DNA from: Pseudoalteromonas xiamenensis | Lineage (GTDB): Bacteria; Pseudomonadota; Gammaproteobacteria; Enterobacterales; Alteromonadaceae | DNA length: 64,000 nucleotides | Assembly: GCF_030994125.1 (NCBI RefSeq) | Contig: NZ_CP099917.1 | Coordinates: 3,208,001 to 3,272,000 of the forward strand | Direction of reading: 5' to 3' | In this document: in pieces, positions 28,079 to 37,525 of the stretch | How positions within the stretch are numbered: the stretch's first letter is position 1 | Layout: the number at the start of each line of letters is the position of its first letter | The notes under the pieces: generated by a model | Databases searched by the model: none | Told to the model about the DNA's origin: nothing | The model's input: the letters and a program-made list of their open reading frames with translations, nothing else | Made by a program: the position numbers and the translations under genes

Positions 28079-30022
28079 TTAAATTTCTTTTGGTTTCTCA
28101 ATGTAATAGCCTTGGACACCATCAAGACATAGGGTTTCTACAATGTGTTTTTCTTCTTGGCTTTCAACGCCTTCTGCAAATACACTAACCCCAATACGGT
28201 GGGCAAGGTCAACCATCAAACGCATGAAGTATTGGTTGTTTTTATCTTCTTCCAGACCTCGTGTATAACTTGCATCCATTTTAATGAAGTCAGGTTTTAA
28301 ATCACGGAAGAATTTGAATGACGTTAAACCAACCCCAAAACGTTCTACGGTAATGCGGGCACCTACTCGGTGAACCATATCGATAAAGCGGCGACTTGCT
28401 TTGATGTTTTGTTGTAACCCAAACTCACTGACTTCAAAAATGAGTTTTGAAGACAAGTTCACTTCTTTGAGTAATCTGCGTTCAAGCCAAATAACAAATT
28501 GGTCACTGTGTGCACTCGACGCTGTGACGTTTATACCGAAGAATTTTTCATTAAAATTACGAGTTTTGATAATTTCAATCGAGGTTTCAACAATAAGTTT
28601 GTCTATCTCAACCGCCATATCCAGCTTTTCTGCCATAGCGAGGAAAGAAGCTGTCGGCAACATTTGGCCATCTTCAGTGGTAAAGCGAGATTGAATTTCC
28701 GCATACGCCTTAACGTTTTTACCAACGGGCATGATGTTTTGCATCATCAACTTAACGCGTTTGCTGTCAATGACTTCTCGAATAACACGACGCCAGTTTT
28801 GATTGCCAAAACCTGCACTGACGTTGTTCACCAGATCTGATTCACGCTGCAAATGCCAAGCATTCGCTTGTTTACTTTGTGCCATGCTCAATGCGTTATC
28901 AACCACTGAAAGAAGCTCTCCAAGCGGTTTCCCAGACTCATAAGTCACGATACCTGTATTTGCCACTGAGCTTAATTCTTGATTTTGCTGAAATTGTGTA
29001 AATCGAGCTTGCAGGGTATCACCGAATTGCTCAGCTTCTTTTGACGGAACATTTGGTAACACTACGGCGAAATCTGAACTGTTTACGCGAAAAACTTGGC
29101 TTTGTGAATACGTGCCGCTGACGTGGCGAATGATTTCAGAAACAGACTTAATGTAGTCGTCGCCTTTTTGATAACCGCGGGTTTGGTTAATAATCTGCAA
29201 TTCACTACAACGAACCATTGCAAGTGCCCCGAAGCTTTTTTTCGGGCTTGATTCGATTTGCTGCTCATAGTACTCAACAAACATATTGCGGTTACCGAGG
29301 CCAGTAACGACGTCTTTATACGCCTCTTGTTTAATGCTTAACGCCGCATTTTGGATGTCTTCTTGCTTTGTTTTTAGAAACTGCGCAAGGCGGTTAAATG
29401 AAGGCGCTAAATCTGAACCTAGTTCCTCTAAATCATCGGTGCTGAAATCAGAACTAACAAGAGATTGCTGCTGGTTTTGAGTGATGTAAACTTCAACAGC
29501 ATCGGCGACGGTCATACTGACTCGACGATTCAAGCGCTTGTAAATCGCTTGCATATATACCACTGGAATAAAGGCAACAAGCGCTGAAATTAAGAACATG
29601 AGCAAAAGCGCTTGTTGTAGTAAGTCAGCTTGGCTTGATGCGTTAATGACAAACTCAATTTTTATGTCTTTTGCTTTATTAACCGCAAATTGAGGGCGAA
29701 TTGAGTTGAATATACTTTCGATTAGACTTACACCAAAGGGCAGGTTATTCGGCGTGGCGATTTGCAGTACGGTTTTTCCTTCGTAATCACGAACAATAAA
29801 CGTTGAAAAAACTTTTCCATTGTTAAGTGCAAGCTCAATGTGTTCAGGTGAAACGTCCGCTAATGTTTTGTTTTCGATATAGCGGGTAACCATTGTTTGA
29901 GTGCTAACTTGTGCTTCACTGACGGCTTGGTCAAAGCCTCTTGCAACAAAAAATGTGCCGATTAATGAAAAAAGAAGCCACGAAAGAAGTTGCAAGGTAA
30001 TTAGTTTTTTAAAGCCTGCCAT
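28079..30022 (-). CDS. Membrane protein with degenerate GGDEF and EAL domains (CsrD/MshH- or LapD-like)
   Basis: 647 residues from the ATG at 30022; an upstream TTG at 30064 is less likely. Two membrane helices (about 5-27 and 140-162) flank a periplasmic segment, and a HAMP-like linker follows. The GGDEF site reads NSSDF, so cyclase activity is not expected. In the EAL domain the signature is AEIQ, and the usual DDFG metal site reads ERFG, although FAEGVE survives, so phosphodiesterase activity is also doubtful. Length and double degeneracy recall CsrD/MshH, which directs RNase E to CsrB-type RNAs. LapD-type c-di-GMP receptors share the layout. Which one applies cannot be settled here. Confidence 0.8.
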   Translation of the reverse strand: MAGFKKLITLQLLSWLLFSLIGTFFVARGFDQAVSEAQVSTQTMVTRYIENKTLADVSPEHIELALNNGKVFSTFIVRDYEGKTVLQIATPNNLPFGVSLIESIFNSIRPQFAVNKAKDIKIEFVINASSQADLLQQALLLMFLISALVAFIPVVYMQAIYKRLNRRVSMTVADAVEVYITQNQQQSLVSSDFSTDDLEELGSDLAPSFNRLAQFLKTKQEDIQNAALSIKQEAYKDVVTGLGNRNMFVEYYEQQIESSPKKSFGALAMVRCSELQIINQTRGYQKGDDYIKSVSEIIRHVSGTYSQSQVFRVNSSDFAVVLPNVPSKEAEQFGDTLQARFTQFQQNQELSSVANTGIVTYESGKPLGELLSVVDNALSMAQSKQANAWHLQRESDLVNNVSAGFGNQNWRRVIREVIDSKRVKLMMQNIMPVGKNVKAYAEIQSRFTTEDGQMLPTASFLAMAEKLDMAVEIDKLIVETSIEIIKTRNFNEKFFGINVTASSAHSDQFVIWLERRLLKEVNLSSKLIFEVSEFGLQQNIKASRRFIDMVHRVGARITVERFGVGLTSFKFFRDLKPDFIKMDASYTRGLEEDKNNQYFMRLMVDLAHRIGVSVFAEGVESQEEKHIVETLCLDGVQGYYIEKPKEI

Positions 30023-30145
30023 AATGCCCGTCTTGTTAACTCGAACCGAGAGAGTTTTATGCAACGTTGAACGGTTGCTTGAATCCCATTAAAACTAGAG
30101 TAGGGTAGTTGAATTTATTGATAAAGTCTAACAAAAACTTTGTAT

Positions 30146-30222
30146 TGGCTCCCCCTCCCCGACTCGAACGGGGGACCTGCGGATTAACAGTCCGTCGCTC
30201 TAACCAACTGAGCTAAGGGGGA
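30146..30222 (-). tRNA. tRNA-Asn(GUU), copy 4
   Basis: 77 nt on the - strand with encoded CCA. The acceptor is TCCCCCT/AGGGGGA and the anticodon loop is CTGTTAA (GUU). Last of four copies in transcript order. Confidence 0.97.
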
Positions 30223-30251
30223 ATCGAAATGCTTTAGAGAAGAGTAGTAGT

Positions 30252-30328
30252 TGGCTCCCCCTCCCCGACTCGAACGGGGGACCTGCGGATTAACAGTCCG
30301 TCGCTCTAACCAACTGAGCTAAGGGGGA
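30252..30328 (-). tRNA. tRNA-Asn(GUU), copy 3
   Basis: Identical 77-nt gene; the spacer to copy 4 is 29 nt. Confidence 0.97.
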
Positions 30329-30350
30329 ACTACTAAAAACATTAAAACGG

Positions 30351-30427
30351 TGGCTCCCCCTCCCCGACTCGAACGGGGGACCTGCGGATTAACAGTCCGT
30401 CGCTCTAACCAACTGAGCTAAGGGGGA
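30351..30427 (-). tRNA. tRNA-Asn(GUU), copy 2
   Basis: Identical 77-nt gene; short, unrelated AT-rich spacers on both sides. Confidence 0.97.
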
Positions 30428-30450
30428 ATCGTTTTAATTGTGTTGAAATT

Positions 30451-30527
30451 TGGCTCCCCCTCCCCGACTCGAACGGGGGACCTGCGGATTAACAGTCCGT
30501 CGCTCTAACCAACTGAGCTAAGGGGGA
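30451..30527 (-). tRNA. tRNA-Asn(GUU), copy 1 (promoter-proximal)
   Basis: Identical 77-nt gene, with a consensus-like promoter 27 bp upstream. Confidence 0.97.
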
Positions 30528-30553
30528 AGCGTGATGTCTTTCAACGGAGCGAG

Positions 30554-30582
30554 ATATTAATGACAGCACTTAGGTGTGTCAA
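30554..30582 (-). promoter_or_regulatory. Promoter of the tRNA-Asn cluster
   Basis: On the - strand, -35 TTGACA (30577-30582), a 17-bp spacer and -10 TAATAT (30554-30559), followed by a GC-rich CTCGCTCCG discriminator. Confidence 0.85.
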
Positions 30583-31143
30583 CCATAAAAGTAATCAGAC
30601 CCCAAAAAAAATGTTTATTCGCTGTTTTTGTGTTCGATTTGATTCTTATTAATGCAAACAGAGAGGTAAGAGGAGGGATCTTTTCGTTTATTTATGACAA
30701 GTTAACGATCAAAAACAGTTCTAGGATAAAGTTTTCTGTCTTTTTTGTGTCATTGGGAAACAATTTTTAATCAGTGTCACAAAAAAGTATGTTTTATATG
30801 AACGCGAGTGTACTAAGTCTAGTTTTAGGAATTTCGCAAGAAAATAGCTGAGCAAAATATAGACAGTGTTTTTCGATTTAAGGTGGTGAAGCTAGGCTAT
30901 TTTTGCCTTGAAAATGCATTAGCTATGTCATAAATGGAAATTAATTCAATAAAAACATAATATTAAATTAATCTAGTCCGACATAAACTTTTAACTGAAA
31001 CGACATACTAGGAAAAATATGCACATTAATAATGCAATTTTACGAACTTTAGAGTGCCGCTATTGTTTCTTATTGATCGCAATTTGAGCATTTGTGGATC
31101 AAGCGATCTTTCTCAAACCCTTAAGTTTTCTGACTTGTAAAGA

Positions 31144-31168
31144 GTTATCCACTATTTCTGTGGATAAC
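31144..31168. promoter_or_regulatory. Inverted pair of DnaA-box-like sites
   Basis: TTATCCACT (31145-31153, + strand) and TTATCCACA (31159-31167, - strand; the DnaA box consensus is TTATNCACA) form a perfect 9-bp inverted repeat with a 7-base gap. TGATCCACA occurs at 31093-31101 on the - strand. Confidence 0.5.
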
Positions 31169-31248
31169 CTTGTTTATTGTTTTTTTTAAAGCGGTTTTAG
31201 CCCACGTCTGGCTTGCGATAGAAGCGATGCAAGTATTTTTTACGCTTT

Positions 31249-31266
31249 TTTTTACGTACGTAAAAA
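31249..31266. repeat. Perfect 18-bp palindrome
   Basis: TTTTTACGTACGTAAAAA. It could be an operator or a bidirectional terminator-like element, although the stem core is only ACGT. Confidence 0.4.
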
Positions 31267-31590
31267 CAATAACTTAGATTACCTGTTCATTCTTAGTTAA
31301 TCTTCGAGAGGTCAATCTCTTTGTTGCTTTATTTTTGCACTGTGATTGTGCAAAAATAAGTCGTCGAATATCGTTTTTTGTAAATTTTTTGACATAAATC
31401 TAAATGTATCGGTTTACTCAAATAATGCCTGTGAAATGTCAGTTTTAATACTAATTCGAACTTTTGCATTATTTTGGGATTGTTGCTAATGATGAACATA
31501 TCTGTTTCTCTGTTATTTGCCGATAGATCGTAGCCTACCCTATGATGATCCTTTAGAATGCACTTTGCCTTATAAATGCTCGATAGACTC

Positions 31591-32961
31591 ATGACAAAAA
31601 ACGCCAGCTACAGCAAAATCTTACACGGTGACATCGCTAAAACGCTTAAAGATATGACCATTCCTATGATCTTTGGAATGATTACTCTGATGATGTTTAA
31701 TCTCGTTGATACATTCTTCATCAGTATGCTCGGTACAGAGCCGCTCGCAGCAATCAGTTTTACGTTTCCCGTGACTTTCACTGTGATCAGCTTGGCGATT
31801 GGTCTTGGGATCGGAACTTCAGCAGTCATCGCAAAAGCGCTCGGTAGTGCGGATATTGAAGAAGCGAGATTCGATGCGTTCGTCGCGTTAGTGTTGTCCG
31901 CGATTTTGGTCATTGCGCTTTCTGCCATAGGCTTTCTGCTTATTGATTTTCTATTTTCTTTGCTTGGCGCCCACGAAAATGTCATGCCGTATATCCATGA
32001 ATACATGGAAGTGTGGTTTTTAGGTAGCGTCTTTTTAATCACCCCTATGATTGGCAATTCGGTGCTACGGGCGAATGGCGATACTAAAACGCCAAGTATT
32101 GTAATGGGTGGGGCAGGCATTATTAATGCGGTATTAGATCCGATTTTGATTTTTGGTTTTGGGCCAATTGAAGCAATGGGCGTGCGAGGCGCAGCTGTGG
32201 CGAGTGTGTTGTCATGGACCGTTGCCGTTGTGATCATTTTACATTTACTTATCCGTAAAAAGAAATTAGTAAGCTTATGTCGTCAAGATCGCTCAGTCGT
32301 AGTTGCGGTGAAAAAGATTTTAAAAATTGGAGTCCCAGCGGCAGGGGCGAATATGTTAACGCCAGTGGCGATGGCCGTGATGACCGCGGTCATTGCGGGG
32401 TTTGGTCCTGCGGCCGTGGCGGCTTACGGAGTAGGTAGTCGTATAGAATCTATAGCAAGTCTTGTTATTTTAGCGCTTTCAATGACGTTGCCCCCTTTTG
32501 TCAGTCAAAACTTTGGTGCTAAACAATATGGCAGAGTGCTCGGTGCATACACGACATCGATAAAGTTTGTGTTGGGTTGGCAGCTTCTGATTTATGTGTT
32601 GCTCGTGGTTTGTAGTGGGTTGATAAGCCACACGTTTGCGACGGAAGCGGAAGTACAGCGCGTTATCGTGTTGTTTATCACCACATTGCCGCTCAGTTAC
32701 GGTTTGCAAGGGGTGATCATTTTGACTAACTCATCGTTTAATGCGCTTCACAAACCGATGAATGCATTAATGCTAAGTGTGGTTAGGTTGTTTGTGTTTT
32801 ACGTCCCGTTTGCGTTTATCGGAAGTCATTTTGGTGGCCTTCACGGTTTGTTCATTGGCGCAGCCATTGGTAACTTATTTACAGCGGCTATCGCATTTGG
32901 CTGGTTCAACAAAACGTTGGCCTCCATCCAATCTGAAGATTTGAAGGAGTGTAACTCGTGA
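31591..32961 (+). CDS. MATE-family multidrug/Na+ efflux transporter
   Basis: 456 residues from the ATG at 31591; an in-frame ATG at 31576 is possible and neither has a clear ribosome site. Twelve membrane helices. MATE features are [33 protein letters not shown] near the N-terminus and the matching [35 protein letters not shown] at the start of the second half. In the family these export drugs or cations using Na+ or H+ gradients. The stop overlaps the uvrB GTG start (GTGA), suggesting co-transcription. Confidence 0.9.
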   Translation: MTKNASYSKILHGDIAKTLKDMTIPMIFGMITLMMFNLVDTFFISMLGTEPLAAISFTFPVTFTVISLAIGLGIGTSAVIAKALGSADIEEARFDAFVALVLSAILVIALSAIGFLLIDFLFSLLGAHENVMPYIHEYMEVWFLGSVFLITPMIGNSVLRANGDTKTPSIVMGGAGIINAVLDPILIFGFGPIEAMGVRGAAVASVLSWTVAVVIILHLLIRKKKLVSLCRQDRSVVVAVKKILKIGVPAAGANMLTPVAMAVMTAVIAGFGPAAVAAYGVGSRIESIASLVILALSMTLPPFVSQNFGAKQYGRVLGAYTTSIKFVLGWQLLIYVLLVVCSGLISHTFATEAEVQRVIVLFITTLPLSYGLQGVIILTNSSFNALHKPMNALMLSVVRLFVFYVPFAFIGSHFGGLHGLFIGAAIGNLFTAAIAFGWFNKTLASIQSEDLKECNS

Positions 32962-34955
32962 TAGATAAGTTTGAGCTTGTTTCACCGTTTTCGCCCAGTG
33001 GTGATCAGCCTACGGCGATTGCTCAGCTGTGTGATGGTATTGATTCAGGGCTTGCCCATCAAACTTTGCTTGGTGCAACAGGCACAGGTAAAACGTTTAC
33101 GATGGCGAATATCATCGCGAATACAAACCGACCGACTATCATCATGGCACACAACAAAACGTTGGCGGCACAGTTGTATGGTGAAATGAAGGAATTCTTT
33201 CCGAACAATGCGGTGGAATATTTTGTTTCGTACTACGATTATTATCAACCAGAGGCTTATGTTGTCGCGAGTGATACTTTTATCGAAAAAGACGCGTCAA
33301 TCAATGAGCACATCGAGCAAATGCGTTTGTCTGCGACCAAGGCTTTATTAGAACGGCGCGATGCGATTATTGTTGCGTCTGTGTCTGCAATATATGGTCT
33401 TGGTGATCCTGATTCGTACATGAAGATGATGCTCTTGTTAAAAGTGGGCGAAACAGTTGACCAACGTGCTATTCTAAGGCGTCTAGCCGAACTTCAATAT
33501 ACACGTAACGATTTAGATTTTAGTCGTGGTACTTATCGCGTGCGTGGTGAGGTAATCGATATTTTCCCCGCTGAATCGGATTCTTATGCCGTGCGAGTAG
33601 AATTGTTCGATGATGAAATCGAGCGGATCAGCCATTTTGATCCACTGACGGGTAGTGTTGAAAAACACGTAGTACGCGCAACGATTTATCCTAAAACACA
33701 CTATGTTACGCCACGCGAAAAAATTCTTGATGCTATTGACCAAATTAAAGCTGAATTGAAAGAGCGACGTGCTCAATTGCTAGACGCTAATAAGCTGATC
33801 GAAGAACAACGTATAGCACAGCGTACGCAATATGATATCGAAATGATGGTAGAACTGGGATACTGCTCTGGTATCGAAAACTACAGCCGTTATTTGTCTG
33901 GCAGATCATCGGGTGAACCACCACCGACGCTTTTGGATTATTTACCCGATGATGCGCTTATGATCATCGACGAGTCACACGTGACGGTATCGCAAATTGG
34001 CGCGATGTATCGAGGTGATAGAAGCCGTAAAGAAAACCTCGTGGAATATGGTTTTCGTTTGCCGTCTGCACTGGATAATCGCCCTTTAAAATTTGAAGAA
34101 TTTGAAGCGATTGCGCCGCAAACCATATATGTTTCAGCGACACCGGGCGATTTTGAACTAGAGCGTTCTTCCGGAGAAATTGCAGAGCAAGTGATCCGCC
34201 CAACAGGTCTTCTAGACCCACAGATTGAAGTACGTCCAGTCACCACTCAAGTCGATGATTTACTCTCAGAGATTTATAAGCGCGTAGCCGTTCAAGAACG
34301 CGTGTTGGTTACGACGCTCACCAAGCGCATGGCTGAAGATCTGACCGATTATTTAAACGACCATGATGTTAAAGTTCGTTATCTACATTCCGATATTGAT
34401 ACGGTCGAACGGATGGAGATCATTCGCGATTTGCGAGCTGGTGTGTTTGATGTGTTAGTAGGTATTAACTTACTGCGAGAAGGTTTAGACATGCCGGAAG
34501 TCTCTCTGGTTGCAATCTTAGATGCCGACAAAGAAGGTTTTTTACGTTCCGCAAGATCGCTCATTCAGACGATTGGCCGTGCAGCGCGTCATTTGAATGG
34601 CAGAGCGATTTTGTACGGCGATGTCATTACTAAATCTATGCAAAAGGCGATTGAAGAAACAGAGCGACGCCGTACTATTCAGCAAGCTTACAACGAAAAG
34701 CATGGGATAACGCCGACCGCACTTGTGAAGAAAATCACGGATGTTATGGACACTGGACACTCTGTATCAGGCGAAAAGGTCACTAAGACTAAAGGCAAAG
34801 CGGCAAAAACTGTTTCAAGTGCGAAATCGATTACAGATCAGATTAAAGATTTGGAGGCCAAGATGCTTAAGCATGCACGTGACTTGGAGTTTGAGCAAGC
34901 AGCCAAATTACGTGATGAAATCCACGAGTTGCAACAGCAGTTCATTCAGTCCTAG
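32958..34955 (+). CDS. uvrB: Excinuclease ABC subunit UvrB
   Basis: 665 residues starting at GTG (32958). It is the damage-verifying helicase-like subunit of nucleotide excision repair. Visible are Walker [16 protein letters not shown], the beta-hairpin [11 protein letters not shown], the DEAD-type box IIDESHVT, helicase motif VI region QTIGRAARH, and the C-terminal UVR motif [24 protein letters not shown] that contacts UvrA/UvrC. Normal length. The 3' end overlaps the convergent gene at 34942 by 14 bp. Confidence 0.98.
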   Translation: MIDKFELVSPFSPSGDQPTAIAQLCDGIDSGLAHQTLLGATGTGKTFTMANIIANTNRPTIIMAHNKTLAAQLYGEMKEFFPNNAVEYFVSYYDYYQPEAYVVASDTFIEKDASINEHIEQMRLSATKALLERRDAIIVASVSAIYGLGDPDSYMKMMLLLKVGETVDQRAILRRLAELQYTRNDLDFSRGTYRVRGEVIDIFPAESDSYAVRVELFDDEIERISHFDPLTGSVEKHVVRATIYPKTHYVTPREKILDAIDQIKAELKERRAQLLDANKLIEEQRIAQRTQYDIEMMVELGYCSGIENYSRYLSGRSSGEPPPTLLDYLPDDALMIIDESHVTVSQIGAMYRGDRSRKENLVEYGFRLPSALDNRPLKFEEFEAIAPQTIYVSATPGDFELERSSGEIAEQVIRPTGLLDPQIEVRPVTTQVDDLLSEIYKRVAVQERVLVTTLTKRMAEDLTDYLNDHDVKVRYLHSDIDTVERMEIIRDLRAGVFDVLVGINLLREGLDMPEVSLVAILDADKEGFLRSARSLIQTIGRAARHLNGRAILYGDVITKSMQKAIEETERRRTIQQAYNEKHGITPTALVKKITDVMDTGHSVSGEKVTKTKGKAAKTVSSAKSITDQIKDLEAKMLKHARDLEFEQAAKLRDEIHELQQQFIQS

Positions 34956-35709
34956 AATACAGCAACGATGGTGGCAGGGCGCGACGACAGCGTTCCTGCT
35001 GATTTAAATTGGTGCTAAGTCTCTCGTACGCCGCTTCCAGCTTGGCAATTAAAGTTGGATCTGAATTTACATTGGCTGCCAAATACGTCCTACGACTGAG
35101 TTCATCGACCTTTAAGATGGATTGCCAATGGCCCTCTAGTTGCAGCATGGTAACCACCCCTTCAAAGAACTGTTCTGCGCCAAAAAGTAGGTCAATACGT
35201 CCTTTTTCGAGCATGCCAGCACCTTGCTCGTGACTCGCTAACACCACTAAATTTTTATCCAGTGTAAATCCTTTTGCCAGTAAATAGGATTCAGACGGCT
35301 GACCCGCGGCAACGGCGACGACGTATTTCTTGGCGTCTTCTAGCGTTTTAATCACGATGTCATCGCGGTCTGTTAGCCGATAGAAAGCGACGTCGATTGA
35401 ACACAGCGGCGCAATCCAATGAAAACTGGGCTCGCGCTCCTGCGTACGGGCGAGGGAATAAATCAGGCTATTCTTGTATTTAGTCACGTTTGTGGTACTT
35501 CTAAACCAAGGCAGTAGATGAATTTGGTAAGGGAGCTGCGCTTCTTCTAAGATTTCTTGAACCATAGCTGTGGCAACGCCTCCCACTTTGCCGGGGGAAA
35601 TAAGTGTTTGATAAGGTGGGAATTCTTCCGTGTATATATCGAGTCTTTGTTTAACATCCGCTGTCGCTGAACAAGCCAGTACAAAGAAAAACATAAGACT
35701 ACAGCGCAC
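34942..35709 (-). CDS. Periplasmic solute-binding protein, family 3 type
   Basis: 255 residues with a signal peptide (about 1-17, ending CSATAD). The body reads as a type-2 periplasmic binding fold: [44 protein letters not shown], then [18 protein letters not shown] and GRIDLLFGA. Such single-gene family 3 proteins (PF00497) are common in Vibrio and Pseudoalteromonas without an ABC transporter alongside, as here. The ligand is probably an amino acid or similar. The 3' end overlaps uvrB by 14 bp. Confidence 0.82.
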   Translation of the reverse strand: MRCSLMFFFVLACSATADVKQRLDIYTEEFPPYQTLISPGKVGGVATAMVQEILEEAQLPYQIHLLPWFRSTTNVTKYKNSLIYSLARTQEREPSFHWIAPLCSIDVAFYRLTDRDDIVIKTLEDAKKYVVAVAAGQPSESYLLAKGFTLDKNLVVLASHEQGAGMLEKGRIDLLFGAEQFFEGVVTMLQLEGHWQSILKVDELSRRTYLAANVNSDPTLIAKLEAAYERLSTNLNQQERCRRALPPSLLYSRTE

Positions 35710-35839
35710 AGAATGACTCTCTAAATTTTAAGTCTCTACACAGTGTAGTTGAAATTATAAAAGTGGCAGTTGAGAAATTGGCCAATTCATAAAAAACCGT
35801 CAATTTCTCGATTTATCAAATTCGTTGGGTAGCAGACAA

Positions 35840-36319
35840 CTAGAGCTGTGCTTCGTTGATTTGACCGAGTTGGTATTTAATTTCTTGTTCGATGTCCTTT
35901 CTAAGCTCTTGGAGTAAGTCGATATACATTTCTTGTCTGTACAACATGACCTTTTTAGCATTTATGGCAAATTCGTTGATTTTATTTAGGGTGTTTTTTG
36001 ATAGATGCTTGCCTGTTCGCGACTGTGCGACGAACGTTGTCAAAAATTCTGGGTAAGGAAGAGGGTTGTTTACCCAGTAAGTTGAACGTTCCGTGCTTTG
36101 TAAGTTTTTGGCATTTTCGAGCTGCTTTTCGCTAAACGTTTGGACGAGTTCTATTTGCGCTTGTGTCGCGTCCAATTGTTTTATGAGGTTTTCTTTTTCC
36201 TGTTGCTCTTGTTCATAATTACTAGCAGCAATCGCGAGCAAAACACCTACTAACGTAGCAGCAAGGGTCAGGAAAAAATGAATCCCAGTATGATATCGCT
36301 GAATAAATGCCTGTGTCAT
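35840..36319 (-). CDS. Hypothetical single-pass membrane protein with coiled coil
   Basis: 159 residues from the ATG at 36319; a TTG at 36346 would add nine residues. One membrane helix (about 10-32, HTGIHFFLTLAATLVGVLLAIAA) is followed by a charged helix likely to form a coiled coil (EQEQQEKENLIKQLDATQAQIELVQTFSEKQLENAKN), and the C-terminus is again helical and charged. No family was recognised. It stands alone between the binding protein and the HDOD gene. Confidence 0.6.
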   Translation of the reverse strand: MTQAFIQRYHTGIHFFLTLAATLVGVLLAIAASNYEQEQQEKENLIKQLDATQAQIELVQTFSEKQLENAKNLQSTERSTYWVNNPLPYPEFLTTFVAQSRTGKHLSKNTLNKINEFAINAKKVMLYRQEMYIDLLQELRKDIEQEIKYQLGQINEAQL

Positions 36320-36490
36320 AGGCAAAAACGTAACGGTGCCTAACAAACAAATAAAAGGGTGGTTATTGTATAACTCATTGGATTTGTTTGGAATTTAAAG
36401 TGTCAATGTACCTCAAATGACACTAAATACCAATGAGTTTATCAATAATGAAATCATGCTTATAGCCTTGGTAGCTAAAAAGCTCACTTT

Positions 36491-37339
36491 CTAATGGTGT
36501 AGTAAGTAGTCTTCCGCATCTTCTTTGATGTCTTGATAATCATCGTCGTCCAGTTCAAGTACCGCCAACACCGTGGCTTTCATATAAGGCCAGTCAGGTG
36601 AGGCAACAAAGCGCTTATGTGTATGGACGATATTTTCGGCCATTTTAAGTGCGGCCAGGGTCATTAGAATTTCCGGATCGTTACGCTCGTCAAACATGGT
36701 TCTGTCGTGATGTCGTAAAATAAGATTGCACATGGATTTGGGTAAATTCCACTGACTACCTAAATAGAAACCGACGACGGCGTGGTTGGTTCGATAGTGT
36801 TGTTCTTCGTGTTCAACCAGTGTCATGTCGTAATCTCGATTCGCTGCGCCAAGCACTTTAACGTAGTCGTTGTAGTTCATTGCCATTGCCGGGATCCCTG
36901 CATCGTGAAAGAGCCCCAAAAGATGTAAATTCTCAACAGGCACTTTTGATTTAATCTTTTGACCAATAATGGTGGCAACCGCCGCAATTTCGCTGGCGGT
37001 ATCCCAAAATCGTTCGAGTTTGATACAGCATTTTTTCTGTTCGAATGCTTGTTGTAGTAAAAAGCCAGTTACTAATTGCGTGATGCTGTCGAGCCCCAAA
37101 AACATGACGGCTTGGCGGATGTCCGTAATGGTTCTTGCAAGGCCATAGCAGGGCGAGTTGATAACTTTGAGTACGGCGGCGGACGTTGCGACATCGTTTG
37201 CTATCAGTTTTGCTACTTGATTCAGCTCTGGATTAGCTTGCGCTAGTTCGTGCTGTAACGCGGTCAGCAACTCCGGCTTAGGAGGGATGTTAAATCCTTC
37301 TTTTATGTCTTTTAAAATTTTTTCATCGACGCTAATCAT
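36491..37339 (-). CDS. HDOD-domain signalling protein
   Basis: 282 residues from the ATG at 37339, chosen because AAAGGAG lies seven bases upstream. HDOD (PF08668) features are FNIPPKPELLTALQHELAQANPELNQVAKLIANDVATSAAVLKVINSPCYGL and QAVMFLGLDSITQLVTG, then FWDTASEIAAVATIIG and LLGLFHDAGIPAMAMN. HDOD proteins are non-catalytic relatives of HD domains used in stress, motility and biofilm signalling. The full domain covers nearly the whole protein with no output module. Confidence 0.88.
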   Translation of the reverse strand: MISVDEKILKDIKEGFNIPPKPELLTALQHELAQANPELNQVAKLIANDVATSAAVLKVINSPCYGLARTITDIRQAVMFLGLDSITQLVTGFLLQQAFEQKKCCIKLERFWDTASEIAAVATIIGQKIKSKVPVENLHLLGLFHDAGIPAMAMNYNDYVKVLGAANRDYDMTLVEHEEQHYRTNHAVVGFYLGSQWNLPKSMCNLILRHHDRTMFDERNDPEILMTLAALKMAENIVHTHKRFVASPDWPYMKATVLAVLELDDDDYQDIKEDAEDYLLHH

Positions 37340-37525
37340 GGTGGTACTCCTTTCGAACTGTGTCCATTTTAGCGAAGTCAAAACAGCAAAATATTGAGGT
37401 ATGACAAGTTTCTCTGTATTGGTTTCTGTGGATTCGTCTCAACGTGTTGTTAATATGGGGAATTTCGTTGCCTTTTTATGAATCCCTGAGCTAATGTAAA
37501 CGCAGTACCATTTTGAGGCGTTTTT

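Larger units (their letters stand above)
30583..31590. other. Roughly 1-kb AT-rich gene-free interval with DnaA-box-like sites
   Basis: No credible protein gene; the ORFs here are short, AT-driven and without ribosome sites. It contains an inverted pair of DnaA-box-like nonamers (31144-31168), a third near-match (31093-31101), T-rich tracts after them and an 18-bp palindrome (31249-31266). The promoter of the MATE gene should lie near the right end. Confidence 0.5.

Noticed and set aside
30583..31575. Chromosomal replication origin
   Set aside because: Only two good DnaA boxes plus one near-match, no typical oriC neighbours (mnmG, dnaA, rpmH), and no clear unwinding element array.
31329..31592. 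87-codon ORF on the - strand
   Set aside because: It overlaps the MATE start, is AT-driven and has no ribosome site or domain.
32971..34760. ORFs on both strands within uvrB
   Set aside because: All are frame or strand shadows of a full-length, motif-complete uvrB.
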